Assembly (NCBI GenBank): GCA_963922205.1
Contig: CAWUHX010000097.1
Coordinates: forward strand, 310,001-374,000
Length of the DNA stretch: 64,000 nt
Direction of reading: 5' to 3'
Source of the DNA: Romanomermis culicivorax
Lineage: Eukaryota; Nematoda; Enoplea; Mermithida; Mermithidae
Part shown: one piece after another, positions 1 to 11,845 of the stretch
Position numbering within the stretch: the stretch's first letter is position 1
How the letters are laid out: each line of letters begins with the position of its first letter
The notes under the pieces: model-generated
Seen by the model: only the letters and a program-made list of their open reading frames with translations
The model's database searches: none
What the model was told of the DNA's origin: nothing
Translations under genes and position numbers: made by a program

Positions 1-876
1 TTTTCCACAGGTAACATAAAAGGCTTTATCTGTGCTTTCCTATACCTATGCTAAACATTAGGAAATATGCATTTTTTTACAGAATTTCTAAAAAAACCTA
101 AAAAACATAAAAACCTAAAAAATCAGTCCAACCTAGATTTTTTAAAAAAACCTAAAAAACCTAGGTTGAAAAAAACCTATGTTTGCCAGCCCTGCTTGAC
201 GTATTGATCTTTCTCAAAAGGAAAAAAGGCGAATCTTCATTGAATATTACGATAAAATGTTGAAGATTATCAATTAAAACATGAGATACTACGTTTAAGA
301 TGATGAAAACTATTATAGATTAAGTGATAAATGAAGGTAAACATGATAAAAGCCACGCCTGAGCTACTTAATGAATAATGATGATTATTAAAGTTACCGG
401 CGCGAAGCGCCGGAAAATTTTGAGACTTGGACCTCCTAAAATGCACCAAAATGCAACTTTTCAATATGAAAACCCCAAATTTTTCTTCCACATTTGTGGA
501 AAGACCTCAAAAATTTTTTCCACATTCCAGATTTTTCTCCACATTATAGTGCAAATGTGGAAAAAACAGTGATTCGCTGCACAAAAAATTGGTGTTGGGA
601 ACAAAATGTCTACAGTAATTAAATCGAACTGTTGATCAATTCCGTTTCTGAGAATTCCCTGATTGTCAATCTTATTTATTAACAACATCTGACGTTCTGA
701 CGTAGAAAAACCCTAATGATGATAGAAGACATAAGTATCTGTTGAGAGAACGTAATTTTTAATTTTCAAGCTAATTTTTATTATGAAGGTACAGTGAACA
801 CTCTTTTTAATTGCACTGACGTTTATTCGGTAATGCTGCTTTTGGCGGATATTTCTCGCTTGGATGATGTAAATGA
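1..876. other. AT-rich spacer, no gene seen
   Basis: No supported coding sequence. Positions 90-180 are a degenerate run of AAAAACCTA units, a simple low-complexity repeat. A GC-rich hairpin at 397-413 is listed separately. The rest shows no motif I recognise. Confidence 0.6.
397..413. repeat. GGCGCGAAGCGCC mini-hairpin, copy 1
   Basis: CCGGCGCGAAGCGCCGG is a perfect inverted repeat with a GAA loop, standing out in AT-rich DNA. Close copies lie at 60723-60738, 62391-62404, and as the variant GGTGCGAAACGCCG at 41627 and 59749. The core GCGAAGC is known from DNA biophysics as an unusually stable mini-hairpin. No function is known here. Confidence 0.7.
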
Positions 877-1470
877 TTGATATTTATTGTGACTTATAGA
901 CGCCTTTTTTCGATCATGATTAATCTGCTTTTCATAGCTGTTATTTGGTGTTGGTGCAGTTTAACGCCATCGACCATAGTGGATGGAGTCATGACGGACG
1001 ACGACGACGACCGGTTTGGAAAACCATTCAAAGCACTAGGGCCCAGGTGTGTAAGGACCAAATTCCTGATATATTCCATTTATTTTGAAATGATCGATGC
1101 GGCGAGATCGCAATTAAACTTTAATAGCGTATACGGTAGGACTATTTGTAAGGCCTTTACGTCCGCTAGGCAACCATTGCCACCTTACTCGCAGGTCAAA
1201 TTTAAATTTCTTTTGTTCTCCTTTATCCATGCAGCAAAACTATAGCTCACTTTATTTGAATTGATAGATGCAGCAAAGAACGTAAAAGTAAGTTCAGTTC
1301 GATACACAGTATCCACTCAATGGAAAATTCTATACTGTAGAGAAATGCTTAACTTCTATTGTCAGAATAGGAAAGGCCAAAATTATAGAAATACATTCAC
1401 GCTTATCCATTCTTCATTTGGGGAACTGCGTCGGAACCTGAGTGCTGCTCAAGAAATTTGGACCTACTAA
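877..1470 (+). pseudogene. Degenerate ORF pair, unrecognised, with a diverged repeat copy at 3.4 kb
   Basis: Two weak plus-strand frames (877-1245 and 1261-1470) contain a repeated phrase: FEMIDAARS near 1087-1110 and a similar IDAAKN near 1264. The block 1345-1440 resembles 3370-3490; for example, AGGCCAAAATTA followed by CTTATCCATT and TTATTTGG or TTCATTTGG. This suggests two relics of one dispersed sequence. I do not recognise a family. Low-complexity Asp codons (GACGACGACGAC) occur near 1000. It may be non-coding. Confidence 0.25.
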
Positions 1471-3593
1471 CCTAGTTGTTGACGAAAATTTTCACTTGTT
1501 CTGGTTGACGAGTTTAGCAACAGCTACACATCAATCCTATCTGCTCTGTTATGCTCAAACGTTTACAGTTACACCAAGAGTTTTTAATTTATACAGACCA
1601 TAAAGTTCCAATGTTTGGCTTTTCTTCAGTGACTATTTCGTTTTTTATTTTTCATATGACAATACTTTTGATCGGATTGTTCTGCATGTTACACTTAAGG
1701 ATGGAACGCAATGTGCTCCTCGTATGAAGAAAAATAATTCTTTGTTTCCTTCTTTTGTGAGAATTCCGTTCAACAAGCTGGTTTTCTCAATCCTCTCTTT
1801 CAACTTTTGATCAAGAACGAGTTTTGTTGTTTGACTGATACAGGAAGAAACCTGCTGAGCCTTTGGCTATTTTTGAGGTCATCCTCAAACATACCTACCA
1901 AAAAATTTAAAGCTTTTCTCGCCCTTTTCTACAATTTTACTACCTAGACAATTTTGAAATATTTGCGGTACATCATACATGCAACTAGGAGGGTGTAAAT
2001 CCTAATACCTGAGACCCTGGACACTCCTGCCTGGCTCGAAAAAATTGTTAAAGATCCCCTGAAGACATTTTTTGATCATTTTATGCATATTATGTACGAT
2101 AAACATGATCGTGGAAGCTTTTTTTGTTTTTTTGTTCACACACATTCCATTCTATGAAAGTTCGAAGACCCTCTCTTTCCAGAAAATTCTCACCGTGCAT
2201 GTCTGAAGTGTGTCTGAAGATTTTTCTGAAGAAAGTAAACGCATGTGAATCAACGTTATGTTTCAAAATATACTTTCGATAGAACAAAGAGCAATAGATA
2301 TTGATTATCGGAACTATTTTTTTCGCTAATTGGAATGTACGCGAATCATTCCAAAATGACCACTGTTCGGGGAATGTTTTCCAATGTGGTCGGACGAATG
2401 TGTTAGCAGTGATCATTGGCCGAATTGCAATTATCGATAAGATTTACGGCTGACAGGCTTGAAAGAACCAATCAACTCTTGCATATTGTATGCTTCAAAA
2501 TCATTAAGAAATTATATTGTTATCTGCACCATTGTCGTACAGCTTTACCATGAAAATCGACAGAATGTAATTATTGTGTTAAAAATTGAACTTTGCTGAC
2601 CAAATCACAACACCTTCACTTGGAAACGTTCACCCACCATAAAAATGATGTGATCTTGCGTAATGAAGATTATCCTAATCAAATTAACTTTAGAAAGAGA
2701 TTTTGCGCTCTACGTTGATCGATTAAGGTCAAATAACAAAAGGGGGCGTTCGCCTTAACGGCCCGGAAATGTGAAGGATATGGTCATCTCGCATAAAGAA
2801 TCACAAAATGTGCCTTAGCATGCTCATCTTGTCTTCTTCGTATATACTCGCATGTAAGTCGTACATAGTGGACATTCTAGGGCATTAGGTAACAAATCGT
2901 GCATGTTCAGGTCGATCAATGAGGTTTTACCTTTTCCTTTGGAATAATCACCACTTGCAGTTAGTATTCATTTTTCAACTTCCGCTATTGCTTCCGCTTT
3001 TGCTTCCGCTTTTTAGCTTCTGCTTCCGGTCAGCTCCGTGGTTTTGGCTGGAGTAGCTGACCAAAGTATGTGTCAGATCTGAGCTGGAGCAGATGTTCTT
3101 CTACACCACTTGATGGACTTCATTGGAATAGCCATCCGAGATTAAGCGTCTACAGTGAAACTCGAGTATGCTCACAAATTTTCAGTCCAACAGAAATATG
3201 AAAAAGTGCTTGCTTTCCATATTTATTATTCACAATCATTTCAAGAAAAATAGACTACATAGCAATTTATTCATCTATTGCACGTTTACTTTGATGAAAA
3301 GAGACACGATGACAACCAAAAAATGTGGGCCAATTCGATACATCATTTTCAAGGGGTGGAAAATTTCGAACTTTTAAGAAACTTCACATTTCTTCAGCTC
3401 AATAAAGCCAAAATTAGAGAGAGACCACGATGCTTATCCATTTTTTATTTGGATCTGTGTTCGACAGTCGAACACTACTGGAGAAATTCTGATCATTTAA
3501 ATTGGAAGAAAATTGAAGCAAGAGCTCAAAATCGTTAGATTAGGTTTTTTTGCAAGCTTCTATCTGCAGGAATGACCGAAGAAAATCTGCAAT
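1471..3593. other. AT-rich spacer, nothing recognised
   Basis: No supported gene, RNA or transposon end. A short TTCCGCTTTTGCTTCCGCTT-like run near 2978-3025 is simple repeat. The segment 3370-3490 is the diverged partner of 1345-1440. Confidence 0.5.
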
Positions 3594-4189
3594 TGTTGCG
3601 GACGTACTTACGGTAGCAGTCATCCCATAACTATGCAAAATTGGTCAAGTGGAGGAAGCCACAATTCGACCAGGAAATGGGATATTTAGGCATTTTTACA
3701 ACTTCGGTGTGTTGTGGGTGAGTCGTGTCCATTTTATATTATATTTGTTTACTTTTCGTCCAGTAAACGGAATGCCGACAGCCCCTCACAATTTACATAT
3801 TATTATATAATATTATTATTATTATTAATAATTTATTACTCGCGCAATTAGCGAAGGCGGGAGCCTAATTACACGGAATCTGTTACCAAGGAAAGCCCCA
3901 GCCTTTCCTGGACTTCAGTATAGTGAGTTCTATTTGTTTGTGTGAGTCTTTAGGAAGCATCTGGGGAGACCCTGATTGCTGTTAGATTGCAAGAGTTAGA
4001 GTTTCCAGTTACTTATTAGTGACTGAAAGTTGTGTTTATTTCTGCTGGCAGACTGTTGCACTGTACTTAGAGGATTGCTAATAGGAAGCTCCTTTGAGTG
4101 ACCTACAGTAGTCAGTTGAATGCAAGCCAATAGCTTCTTTACTTATATTGCTGACATCTTTGGACCTAAGCAGAGAAGTAAACATAACA
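3594..4189 (+). repeat. Element A 5' LTR
   Basis: It begins TGTTG and ends AACA, giving a TGTT...AACA terminal inverted repeat. Positions 3594-3981 match 16771-17154 with many substitutions, including the distinctive AT microsatellite TATTATTATTATT near 3800-3830 and the phrase GGAAAGCCCCAGCCTTTC. The last ~200 bp have no counterpart in the truncated 3' LTR, so the 3' edge is set by the AACA end and the adjoining PBS-like site. Confidence 0.7.
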
Positions 4190-4191
4190 AG

Positions 4192-4209
4192 TGGTGGCTT
4201 CTGACACTT
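4192..4209 (+). promoter_or_regulatory. Candidate primer-binding site of element A
   Basis: TGGTGGCTTCTGACAC starts two bases after the LTR. TGG is the expected complement of a tRNA CCA end. The tRNA identity cannot be assigned without a host tRNA set. Confidence 0.45.
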
Positions 4210-4214
4210 GCAAT

Positions 4215-6760
4215 ATGGAAAAGCGCAGAGTCATCCGAGGTGCTACAAAACCTAAAGGTTTTTACAAAGATTTAGGACTCAAGATGTCCAAGAATACTGA
4301 GGACTTAACCTCTGGTACAACTTTACCAAGGACTCCGCCTAGTACAAGGGATGATGAGTCCGATAAATCCTTTGCACTGCCCATAATATCTAATACTATG
4401 AGCAAGCAAAAGGGCTCTGATTCAAGTGCCATAGACCAGAAGGCTGAGGTAAAATTGGACCTGGTAAGTGCACCTAATCCTGCAGGGCCCATAAGGGCCA
4501 ACAATAATAATATTACTAATATGGCCCTGGCAAAGGAACTATTTACTGCCGATGATAGAGATGCTCCAATTAATGCGTCTATCGATGGAAGGCTGAAATT
4601 GGCCGGGGATCAAAATGATCCATTTAATTTTGATCAAAGGAAAGAGGAGACAATGATTTGATACATATCATCATTAATATGTCCAGGATAATTTCGACTC
4701 AATTCTTTATAAATACCGTCATGATCCATTGGATGAATTAAGTTTTGAAATGAGCCAAAAGGATGACAAAATTCGACAGCTAAACATCAAAATTGATAAA
4801 ATGGCGGATTCAATGATCAGAGTCCAAGGCCTATCAAAAAAGTTCATTTTGGATCAAAGAGAGAAGTATATCGGAGTGAGTAGGACTATTGATGGACCGT
4901 TGTAAACTCAGAGATGTGTGTCAAACTCTGCCAATGATGTATACAACCTGTATTGCCAATGAGCAAAGGTTATGGCAGATGGAAGTGGATGAGTCAGAGC
5001 AAAAGTCCAGTGAAATCAAAGGTTTCTACAGAAAAACATGTAACTGAAAAACTTGCTGCTCGAGAACAAGCAAGTGATATAGTTGCACAATTTTTCCAAA
5101 AGACTGATAAGGAAGCAGCAGGCAGTCATTGAGAAAGCAAACATACTACATTGAAGCACAAATGATCCAAGAAGTTCACATGAGGAAATTCATCAGACTC
5201 TAATGACTGCTCAGTGGATGAATTGGAGCCTACTGTATCAGATAAAGTGAAGGCTGTAAAGCCAAAGCTACTCCTAGATGACATGGCTGAAACACAAGTT
5301 CTCAGTTTCCTAAATGATTTGGAGGCAGAGTTTACATCAGAGACTACCAATAAAATGAAGCTGGCTGCATTACGAGCACTTTCTAAAGGAATACTGAAAG
5401 CTACTGCCAAAAGGTTAAATGCTACAAGAAAGCCCGAAGAAAGTTACTCAAAGTGATTCAAATGTTGGTATGCAAACAGATTCAAATGTTGGTATGCAAA
5501 CAAGGGAACTGATGAACATAAAGCAGGAGTTTGATGAACCTCCAGTGAAATTCCTCAAGAGAATAAGTGTGCAAGTAGATAGATTGCACCGTAATAAGAC
5601 TGAAGAGTTCAGAGATTGCTTCATTATTGATACTTTTTTGTATAAAGCAGCTAAGGAGTATCAGATAGAACTGTTGGATCAAGGGGAGAAGTATGAAACA
5701 TGGCATGATCTGGCAGGGGATGTACATAAAATAGATAAGTGGATAACAGCTGCTTATAAAAAGAGAGGAACTGCAGAATCTCCAATTGTGATAAATGAAG
5801 TGACTATGGGTGAAGGGCAAGCTGAAGTGGCTTATGTCAGTAGAAATAAATTTGGCAATGACCCACAAAGGCAGTTTCAAAAAAACCTATGCGACAGCAA
5901 GCAAGGAGAGAGAAGCAAACCCTGATCCTAGCATCAAAGAAGATGGATTCCAATACTTCTTTAGAGGAGAATAATTAACAGGGGACTCAAATGGCTACTA
6001 CTCCTCAGAAGGGAAAAGAACCTGAGGAACCTAGTAGTGATTTGGTTCTAGCAAAGTTATCACAGGAGATTATGAAGTCGGCTCAATGCCATCAGGAAAT
6101 AAGCCAAACAAATTGTGCCAAATTGAATGAAATTTCTCCTAAAATTAATAAGGGCAAACAAACCCCAAAAACAAGGTGGAAAAGGGTTCATGAAACGATA
6201 TTGTCCATACCATAGAAAAAATTATCATGATACATCCGAATGTAAAACCCTTCAATGGAAAAATGTACAAGGGCGTAATTGGAAAAATCGATGTAATGGA
6301 AACAGAGGTTTCAGGCAACAGTTTGGAGGCTTTAGAGGACGATATGTTAGCAGGAGCAGTAGAGGAGCTCATGCCCTAGGTTATTATGGTGATACTATGG
6401 ATTATGATACTTATCAACAGTTCATTGATTACCAGAATAGATTGCAGAATGTGCAACTCTATATGGCACCACAACTGCCAGCCCCTAGCCAACAGCTGAT
6501 GATCACAGCTCCCCCTCAAGGTCAGGTTCAAATCAGTAACCCTAGCCCAAGTGTGCAAGCAGTTTCCAGTAGTCAACCATCCACGTTGAGTCACACAGAG
6601 TTCGGATCTGCTGGAAGTGTTAAAAGCATTGCCACTACGGGTCAAGGTGTTAGTGAGATGAAATGGTCTGGAGTATTGAAGTGTGCCATGATGAAAGAAG
6701 ATTATTCAAAGGTTACAACGGCATTCAAGCATGGGATAATTCATAGGTTTTCTAAGTTTC
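4215..6760 (+). pseudogene. gag: Element A gag, broken into several frames
   Basis: The first ATG after the PBS is at 4215; that frame runs to a stop at 4661. Gag-like sequence continues in other frames: 5214-5456, 5419-5925 (capsid-like helical stretch around VKFLKRISVQVDRLHRN) and 6127 onward. A zinc knuckle CPYHRKNYHDTSEC lies at 6202-6243, followed by a Gly/Arg-rich then Gln/Pro-rich linker. Role in the family: capsid and RNA packaging. At least three frame changes or stops make it non-functional as read. A 24-bp direct repeat, GATTCAAATGTTGGTATGCA..., occurs twice at 5455-5503. Confidence 0.7.
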
Positions 6761-7210
6761 CTCGAACTCTCCCATTTCACATTAATGTGACCATATGTAA
6801 TACTAACAGCAAGGTTTTAGTGGATACTGGTGCTCAGTGTTCAGTGATGTCTTCATGGTTTCTTAAGGAAGCTTTTGATGAAGAATATACCGGATACCCT
6901 GAGATACTAAAAGTCACTGTTGCTGATGGTGCAGTAGTTGGTTACATGCACATGGTTACATGCACATGGTGCAGCACATGGTTACATACAATTCAAAATG
7001 CATTGTGAATTTGGAGTTTTCTTGGCGAAGGCCATAATCATTTCAAATGCTGAGGAAAATCTTAGAATTGGTACTGATTTTTTAGCACATCCAGATGTTG
7101 GAGCAAGGATAGATTTTGGTAAATTTATCATGAAGCTTAATGGAGTTGAGAAAGCTATAACTGTTGTACCTAAAGATCATGCAATCATATACAAGCTATT
7201 GATCATATAG
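6761..7210 (+). pseudogene. Element A retropepsin (protease)
   Basis: The active-site motif LVDTGAQCSVMSS is present, with the Asp codon at 6823-6825. The C-terminal half, including IGTDFLAHPDV, lies in a different frame at 7060-7100. Between them, a short tandem expansion of GGTTACATGCACAT units at 6939-6986 coincides with the frame change, so slippage in this microduplication probably broke the protease. Family role: aspartic protease that processes Gag-Pol. Confidence 0.75.
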
Positions 7211-7330
7211 GGGAAGCACCTATAGTGGAATAAAGAAAAAAAGAAGTTTAGAATGGATAGCACATTGGTTGATGGTAAACGGGAAGATTTTGTCCTGATG
7301 ATTTTGAATACTACAGGTTCAGGATGCTAA

Positions 7331-8930
7331 TTGCAACCTAATCAGGTTGTAGGCTACTGTGACTCAATACTACAAGACGATTCAGGAGTATCAGAAGTAC
7401 ACTGTACGAGCTGTGGGATATTTAGCATTGAGCATAATTATAATGCCACTCCCCGAATGTCTGTGCATGATGCATTAGCATTTAGCAATGGGCCATATAA
7501 AATGATCTCCAAAGCTGATATCATAGAGGAATTAAAGGAAAAAGCTGTAGCAAATTTGTTTAAATACACAGATGTTTTCAGCCTACCCAATGATCCTCTA
7601 ACTACAACACTGTATCTTATGTGCAAAATTGATACTGGTAATGCGATGTCAATAGCAAAGCATTATTACAGAGCTCCCATAAACCAAAGATCAGGGATGA
7701 GAGCTCAAGTCCAAGTTCAGTCAAGTCCTGTTAAATAAAGGAATTATTAAATCGAGTCAGTCACTGTAGGCTGCTCCACTTTTCCTAGTTGGGAAAAAGG
7801 ACAGTACCGCAAGACCAGTTGTGGACTTCAGAGGTATAAATGAAGTTACTAAGGACGATAGGTATCTTATACCTAGAATGCATGATTATTTGGATTGTCT
7901 AGGTAATGCCAAATTTTATACCACCTTGGATCTAAAGCCTGGATATTGGCAAGTCCCGCTCGAGGAAAGTAGCAAGGAAAAAACTGCATTTTTATGTCAG
8001 GAAGGCTTATATCAGTTCAAGGTCATGCTTTTCAGACTTGAAAATGCACCTGCAGAGTTTCAAAGAATGATGGAGAGAGTTTTGCATGGTCTAGGGTGGA
8101 AAATTTGCTTGGTATAAATTGATGATATCATAGTATTTTCCAAGACTTTTGATGAACATTTGGAGAATCTAGAGTTGGTCTTGCAAGCTCTTCAGAAAGC
8201 AAAGCTAACACTTAAACCGGAGAAGTGTGAATTTCTTCCAAAAAGTGTTCATTTTCTTGGACACCTACTGGACAAAAATGGAATCTCACCAGAAAAGTGA
8301 AAGCCATTATGGAATTTGAATTTCCCAATAGCATGAAGCGAATGCAAAAGTTTTTGGGTTATTGCAATGGTGTAAGGAATTTATTCCAAACCTTGCACAG
8401 CTCACTGAACCATTGTACAAGCTTACCACTATGGGAAAGAAAAAATTCCGAGCTACAGCGGAATATAGCAGAGTATTTGAGGAACTGAAAAAAGCACTCA
8501 CCTTAGTGCTATTTCTGCGGGAACATGTTTTGATGGAACTGTGCAGTTCATTCTCCAAACAGATGCCAGTGGAACTGTACTGGGAGCAGTACTTTATCAG
8601 AAGACTGAAGATGACCAATGAGTAAAAGCCTATAGCAATGAGTGTGATGTGATGTGCTACAGAGTGAGAATGCCTAGCGGTTGTCTATGGTCTTAAAGTT
8701 TATGGGCACTATTTTTTGGGCAAAAAGTATTGATCAAAACTGATCATAAATCTTTTTTATCAATGAAAGTCAATACTCAAACCAATGATAAATTGAAAAG
8801 ATGGTATTCCATTATAAATCAATTCAATCATATATTGGAGCATGTGCCTGGTAGACAAAATGGGATGACTGATTTCCTCTCAAGAAAGGATGAACCCCAG
8901 GAAGCTAAGGACAAAAATTCACCGAAATAG
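7331..8930 (+). pseudogene. Element A reverse transcriptase and RNase H, inactivated
   Basis: RT motifs are visible: DFRGINEVT near 7824, FYTTLDLKPGYWQVPL near 7915, and KCEFLP...FLGHLL near 8225-8270. The YxDD box reads LV-stop-IDD: TAA at 8116-8118 replaces the Tyr codon. Another stop follows at about 8298. RNase H remnants include TDHKSFLSM near 8739 and the DFLSRKDE end near 8870, with extra frame changes between 8300 and 8700. The gene order matches Ty3/Gypsy pol. It is certainly non-functional as read. Confidence 0.85.
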
Positions 8931-10424
8931 GAATATGTCTTCAAAATTCAATTTCGTAATTTTGTAACTCAAACCGATGAAATTGAAAGCCAAGAATTGG
9001 TACAACAATTTCAGAGGATAAGGGAAGAAGAGGTTGGAAGTCGAGATGGAAAAGTTGTCTCCATGCAGACCAAGGAATTGATGGATATCCTGGAGTTGAC
9101 AGTAGGAAAATAAAATATTGCACCAACTACCAAAGATACATTGCAAATCAGAAATGAAGTGCAGAAGCTTATGGTAGTTGATGTAGTTACAACTAGAAGA
9201 CAAGCAAAAATTCAGGATCAGAGTGTAGCAAATCAAGAACCAGGTACATCTGTACCGATTAATCCTGAAAATATTGCTTGGCTGTTCTCAAATAAAGAGA
9301 CAGAGTTTGAAGAGGTGAAAGAAGGAGAAAAGGAAGAAGATGATGGTGATAAAGTCAATTATCCAATAGATATGAAGGTTATATCTCAATTTCAAAAAGA
9401 AGACATTAGTCTTACTCCTATTTGGGAAAGATTGGGTGTCAAAAGCACTACCAAATATCATAGTAGATTCTATGAGGATAACAGAGTTCTTTATAGGGAA
9501 ACTAAGGGACATGGCCATGATCAGATCATGGTCCCAAATTCCCTCAGAGACAGCATTCTTCACCAATATCACAGAGCTGTTATAATGACAGGCCATGGGT
9601 TCAAAAGAACTCTGAGTGTTGTCAAACAGCAGTTCTGGTGGCCTGGCATTGAAAAAGATGTCAGAAATTGGCTGAAGTTTTGTCCTGTCTGCCAAGTGGC
9701 TACACCCAGTAAAAGCTCCATATCCTCATTGATACCCCTTACACCAGAGGGTCCCTTCAATATTGTGTCTGTGGACATAGTAGGGATTGCTCCCTTGGAG
9801 GGACATGGCCCATATGTCATTGTCTTTCAGGATTATTTCACTAAATGGGTTGAAGCTATATTGATTCCTGATCAGACAGCTGAAACCATAGTAGATGCAT
9901 TCTTAGAGCATGTGATATTTAGGCATGGTACCCCAAGAAAACTTCTTAGTGATAATGGATCTGGATTTAATCCAGATCTTATGAAAGCAGTCTGTGAACT
10001 GTTAGAGTGCAGGAAAATTTTCACAATGGCATACCACCCACAGAGTAATGGTATGGTTGAGAGATTTAACCAAACTCTAATAAAGCAGCTGTGGAAGGTT
10101 ACAATTGAAGATAATAACAAATGGCCAAGGTACCTCAGTGCAGTCATATTTGCATACAAATCCACACCCCATGCAGCAATAAAATGTTCTCCCTTTTCAC
10201 TGCTGCGGGGACATGAAGCAAATATTGGTATCAACTTCATTGCTGCCCTTAAAATAGTCATGCCAAATGACTATGAGGCTTACAAGTATGTTTTGGCTAC
10301 CCATCTTACAAATTTGTATGAAAGTATTGCCAAAAACATACAAAAAGTGCTAAGGACAGCAAGAAATATTTTGATAACAAAATTAAGACTTCTGGTTTTA
10401 AAAACCAAGATTAGGTTCTGTTGA
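8931..10424 (+). CDS. Element A integrase
   Basis: A 427-codon frame is open from 9141 to the stop at 10424; upstream sequence from 8931 is pol linker with stops. An HHCC zinc domain (HQYHR...H and CPVCQVA) spans about 9560-9705. The DDE catalytic core shows SVDIVG near 9770, LLSDNGSGF near 9946, and HPQSNGMVERFNQTL near 10036. The family function is insertion of the cDNA into the host genome. The C-terminal chromodomain or GPY/F module is not evident; the frame ends in basic residues soon after the core. This is the best-preserved gene of element A, though the rest of the element is dead. Confidence 0.85.
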
Positions 10425-11845
10425 AAGTCAACAGACAAAAAAAATTGGGGTTACCTTAGCAGGGGCCATATATCATCATTGATGATAAAAGATTGAATGA
10501 GAATGTGCTTATAAGAGCGCATTGGAATAACCTGCTAAAGAAGCAGGTCATATTGGCAAGCGGGCTAAAAGACTTTCGATACAAAGGTACCAGATGGTCT
10601 TGGCATGAAAAGTTGCAATTCTGGGATACTCCAGTTACTGTAACTGGAAATCTTGTGGAGTTCGAAAATCATCTGGTCATTATTTTGCTGTCTACAAATT
10701 TTTAGCGGAAAATGGGGCATACATATTTTTTGTGAATAAAATTTTTTATTCATGTGTTTTTTAATTGATTAATATTCATTTCATACTTTTAAATTTTATA
10801 GCAAAGGGTCAAATTTTCAGAATGACATTGTTAATTTATAAACCCGATGCTAAAATTTTTTGGTTTGCACTTTGGAAGGTTTGCGACCATTTTTCATTCT
10901 CATTTTTCCAAAAGTCGTTTTTTTGTGCTCCATGCTGCACATTTTTTCTAAATGAATATTTTGTCCAGCCCAAGGACCCAAAAAATATTTTGGTAATTTT
11001 GAATATTGTATTTATATTGAAGTAATGATAAATGTTTCTTAACATTTTGTTTACTTTAGAGAAATACAAGGCGAAAAAATTTTAGAAAAATTTTTTAATT
11101 GTATTGTCAATGTTGAAATTAGGCGTGGCGCCCTTCACATGAAAATATTGTGCTCATGCGGACCACGTGAAAGCAGGCCAACCACAAATAAAATAACTGT
11201 TATTGTTTGACTGATGGTAAGTTTTTGTTTATTTATTTCTTGGTAAGTAGGACGAATTTACCCATCTAGGTGTCTTAGGAATGATTTCTTCACACTCAAT
11301 TTTCTGAATGGGTCAACTAAGGGGAAAACGAGTTCAAAGAAAGGGTTGTTAAAATTTTAGGAAAGGTGAAAAGAAAAAACCTAATGGATTTATTTCCCTT
11401 AAAAAGCCAAAATCTAATGGTTTTTACCTTGGATCCGATTCCCAAGCATTTATTTATGGTATTTATTTATGCCCCTGGTTTACTAAATTTATTTTTTGAT
11501 TAATTAAAACCTTAATTGGTTATTCACTCATTGTTTAATTTTGGTACTGAGGCATGGAGTTATCACTAAGGTAAGTCTTAAATCGGCGGTGGCCAACATT
11601 GACAAGTGAGAGGTGGTGCAAATGTGAGGTTCCTGAAAAATTGGTGTAGCATTTGCGTTAACCACGGGGCCTGCTTGCTTTATGACTTTGACACCTAACC
11701 TAATCCACCTAATTTATTTTCCCCATGCTGAATCTTTTTCTAAATTTGGTGCCGGTCAAATTGGCTTATTCATTTGGTGGCAGTGGCCTAATATTTGATT
11801 TTCAAAGGGTCAAGGGACAAATTATTTTTGATTTTTAGATTTCAA
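10425..11845 (+). other. Non-coding stretch between integrase and the extra ORF of element A
   Basis: AT-rich with no supported reading frame. By analogy with element B, where an acceptor precedes the extra ORF, this could hold the intron or leader of a subgenomic message. I could not fix splice sites here. Confidence 0.4.
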
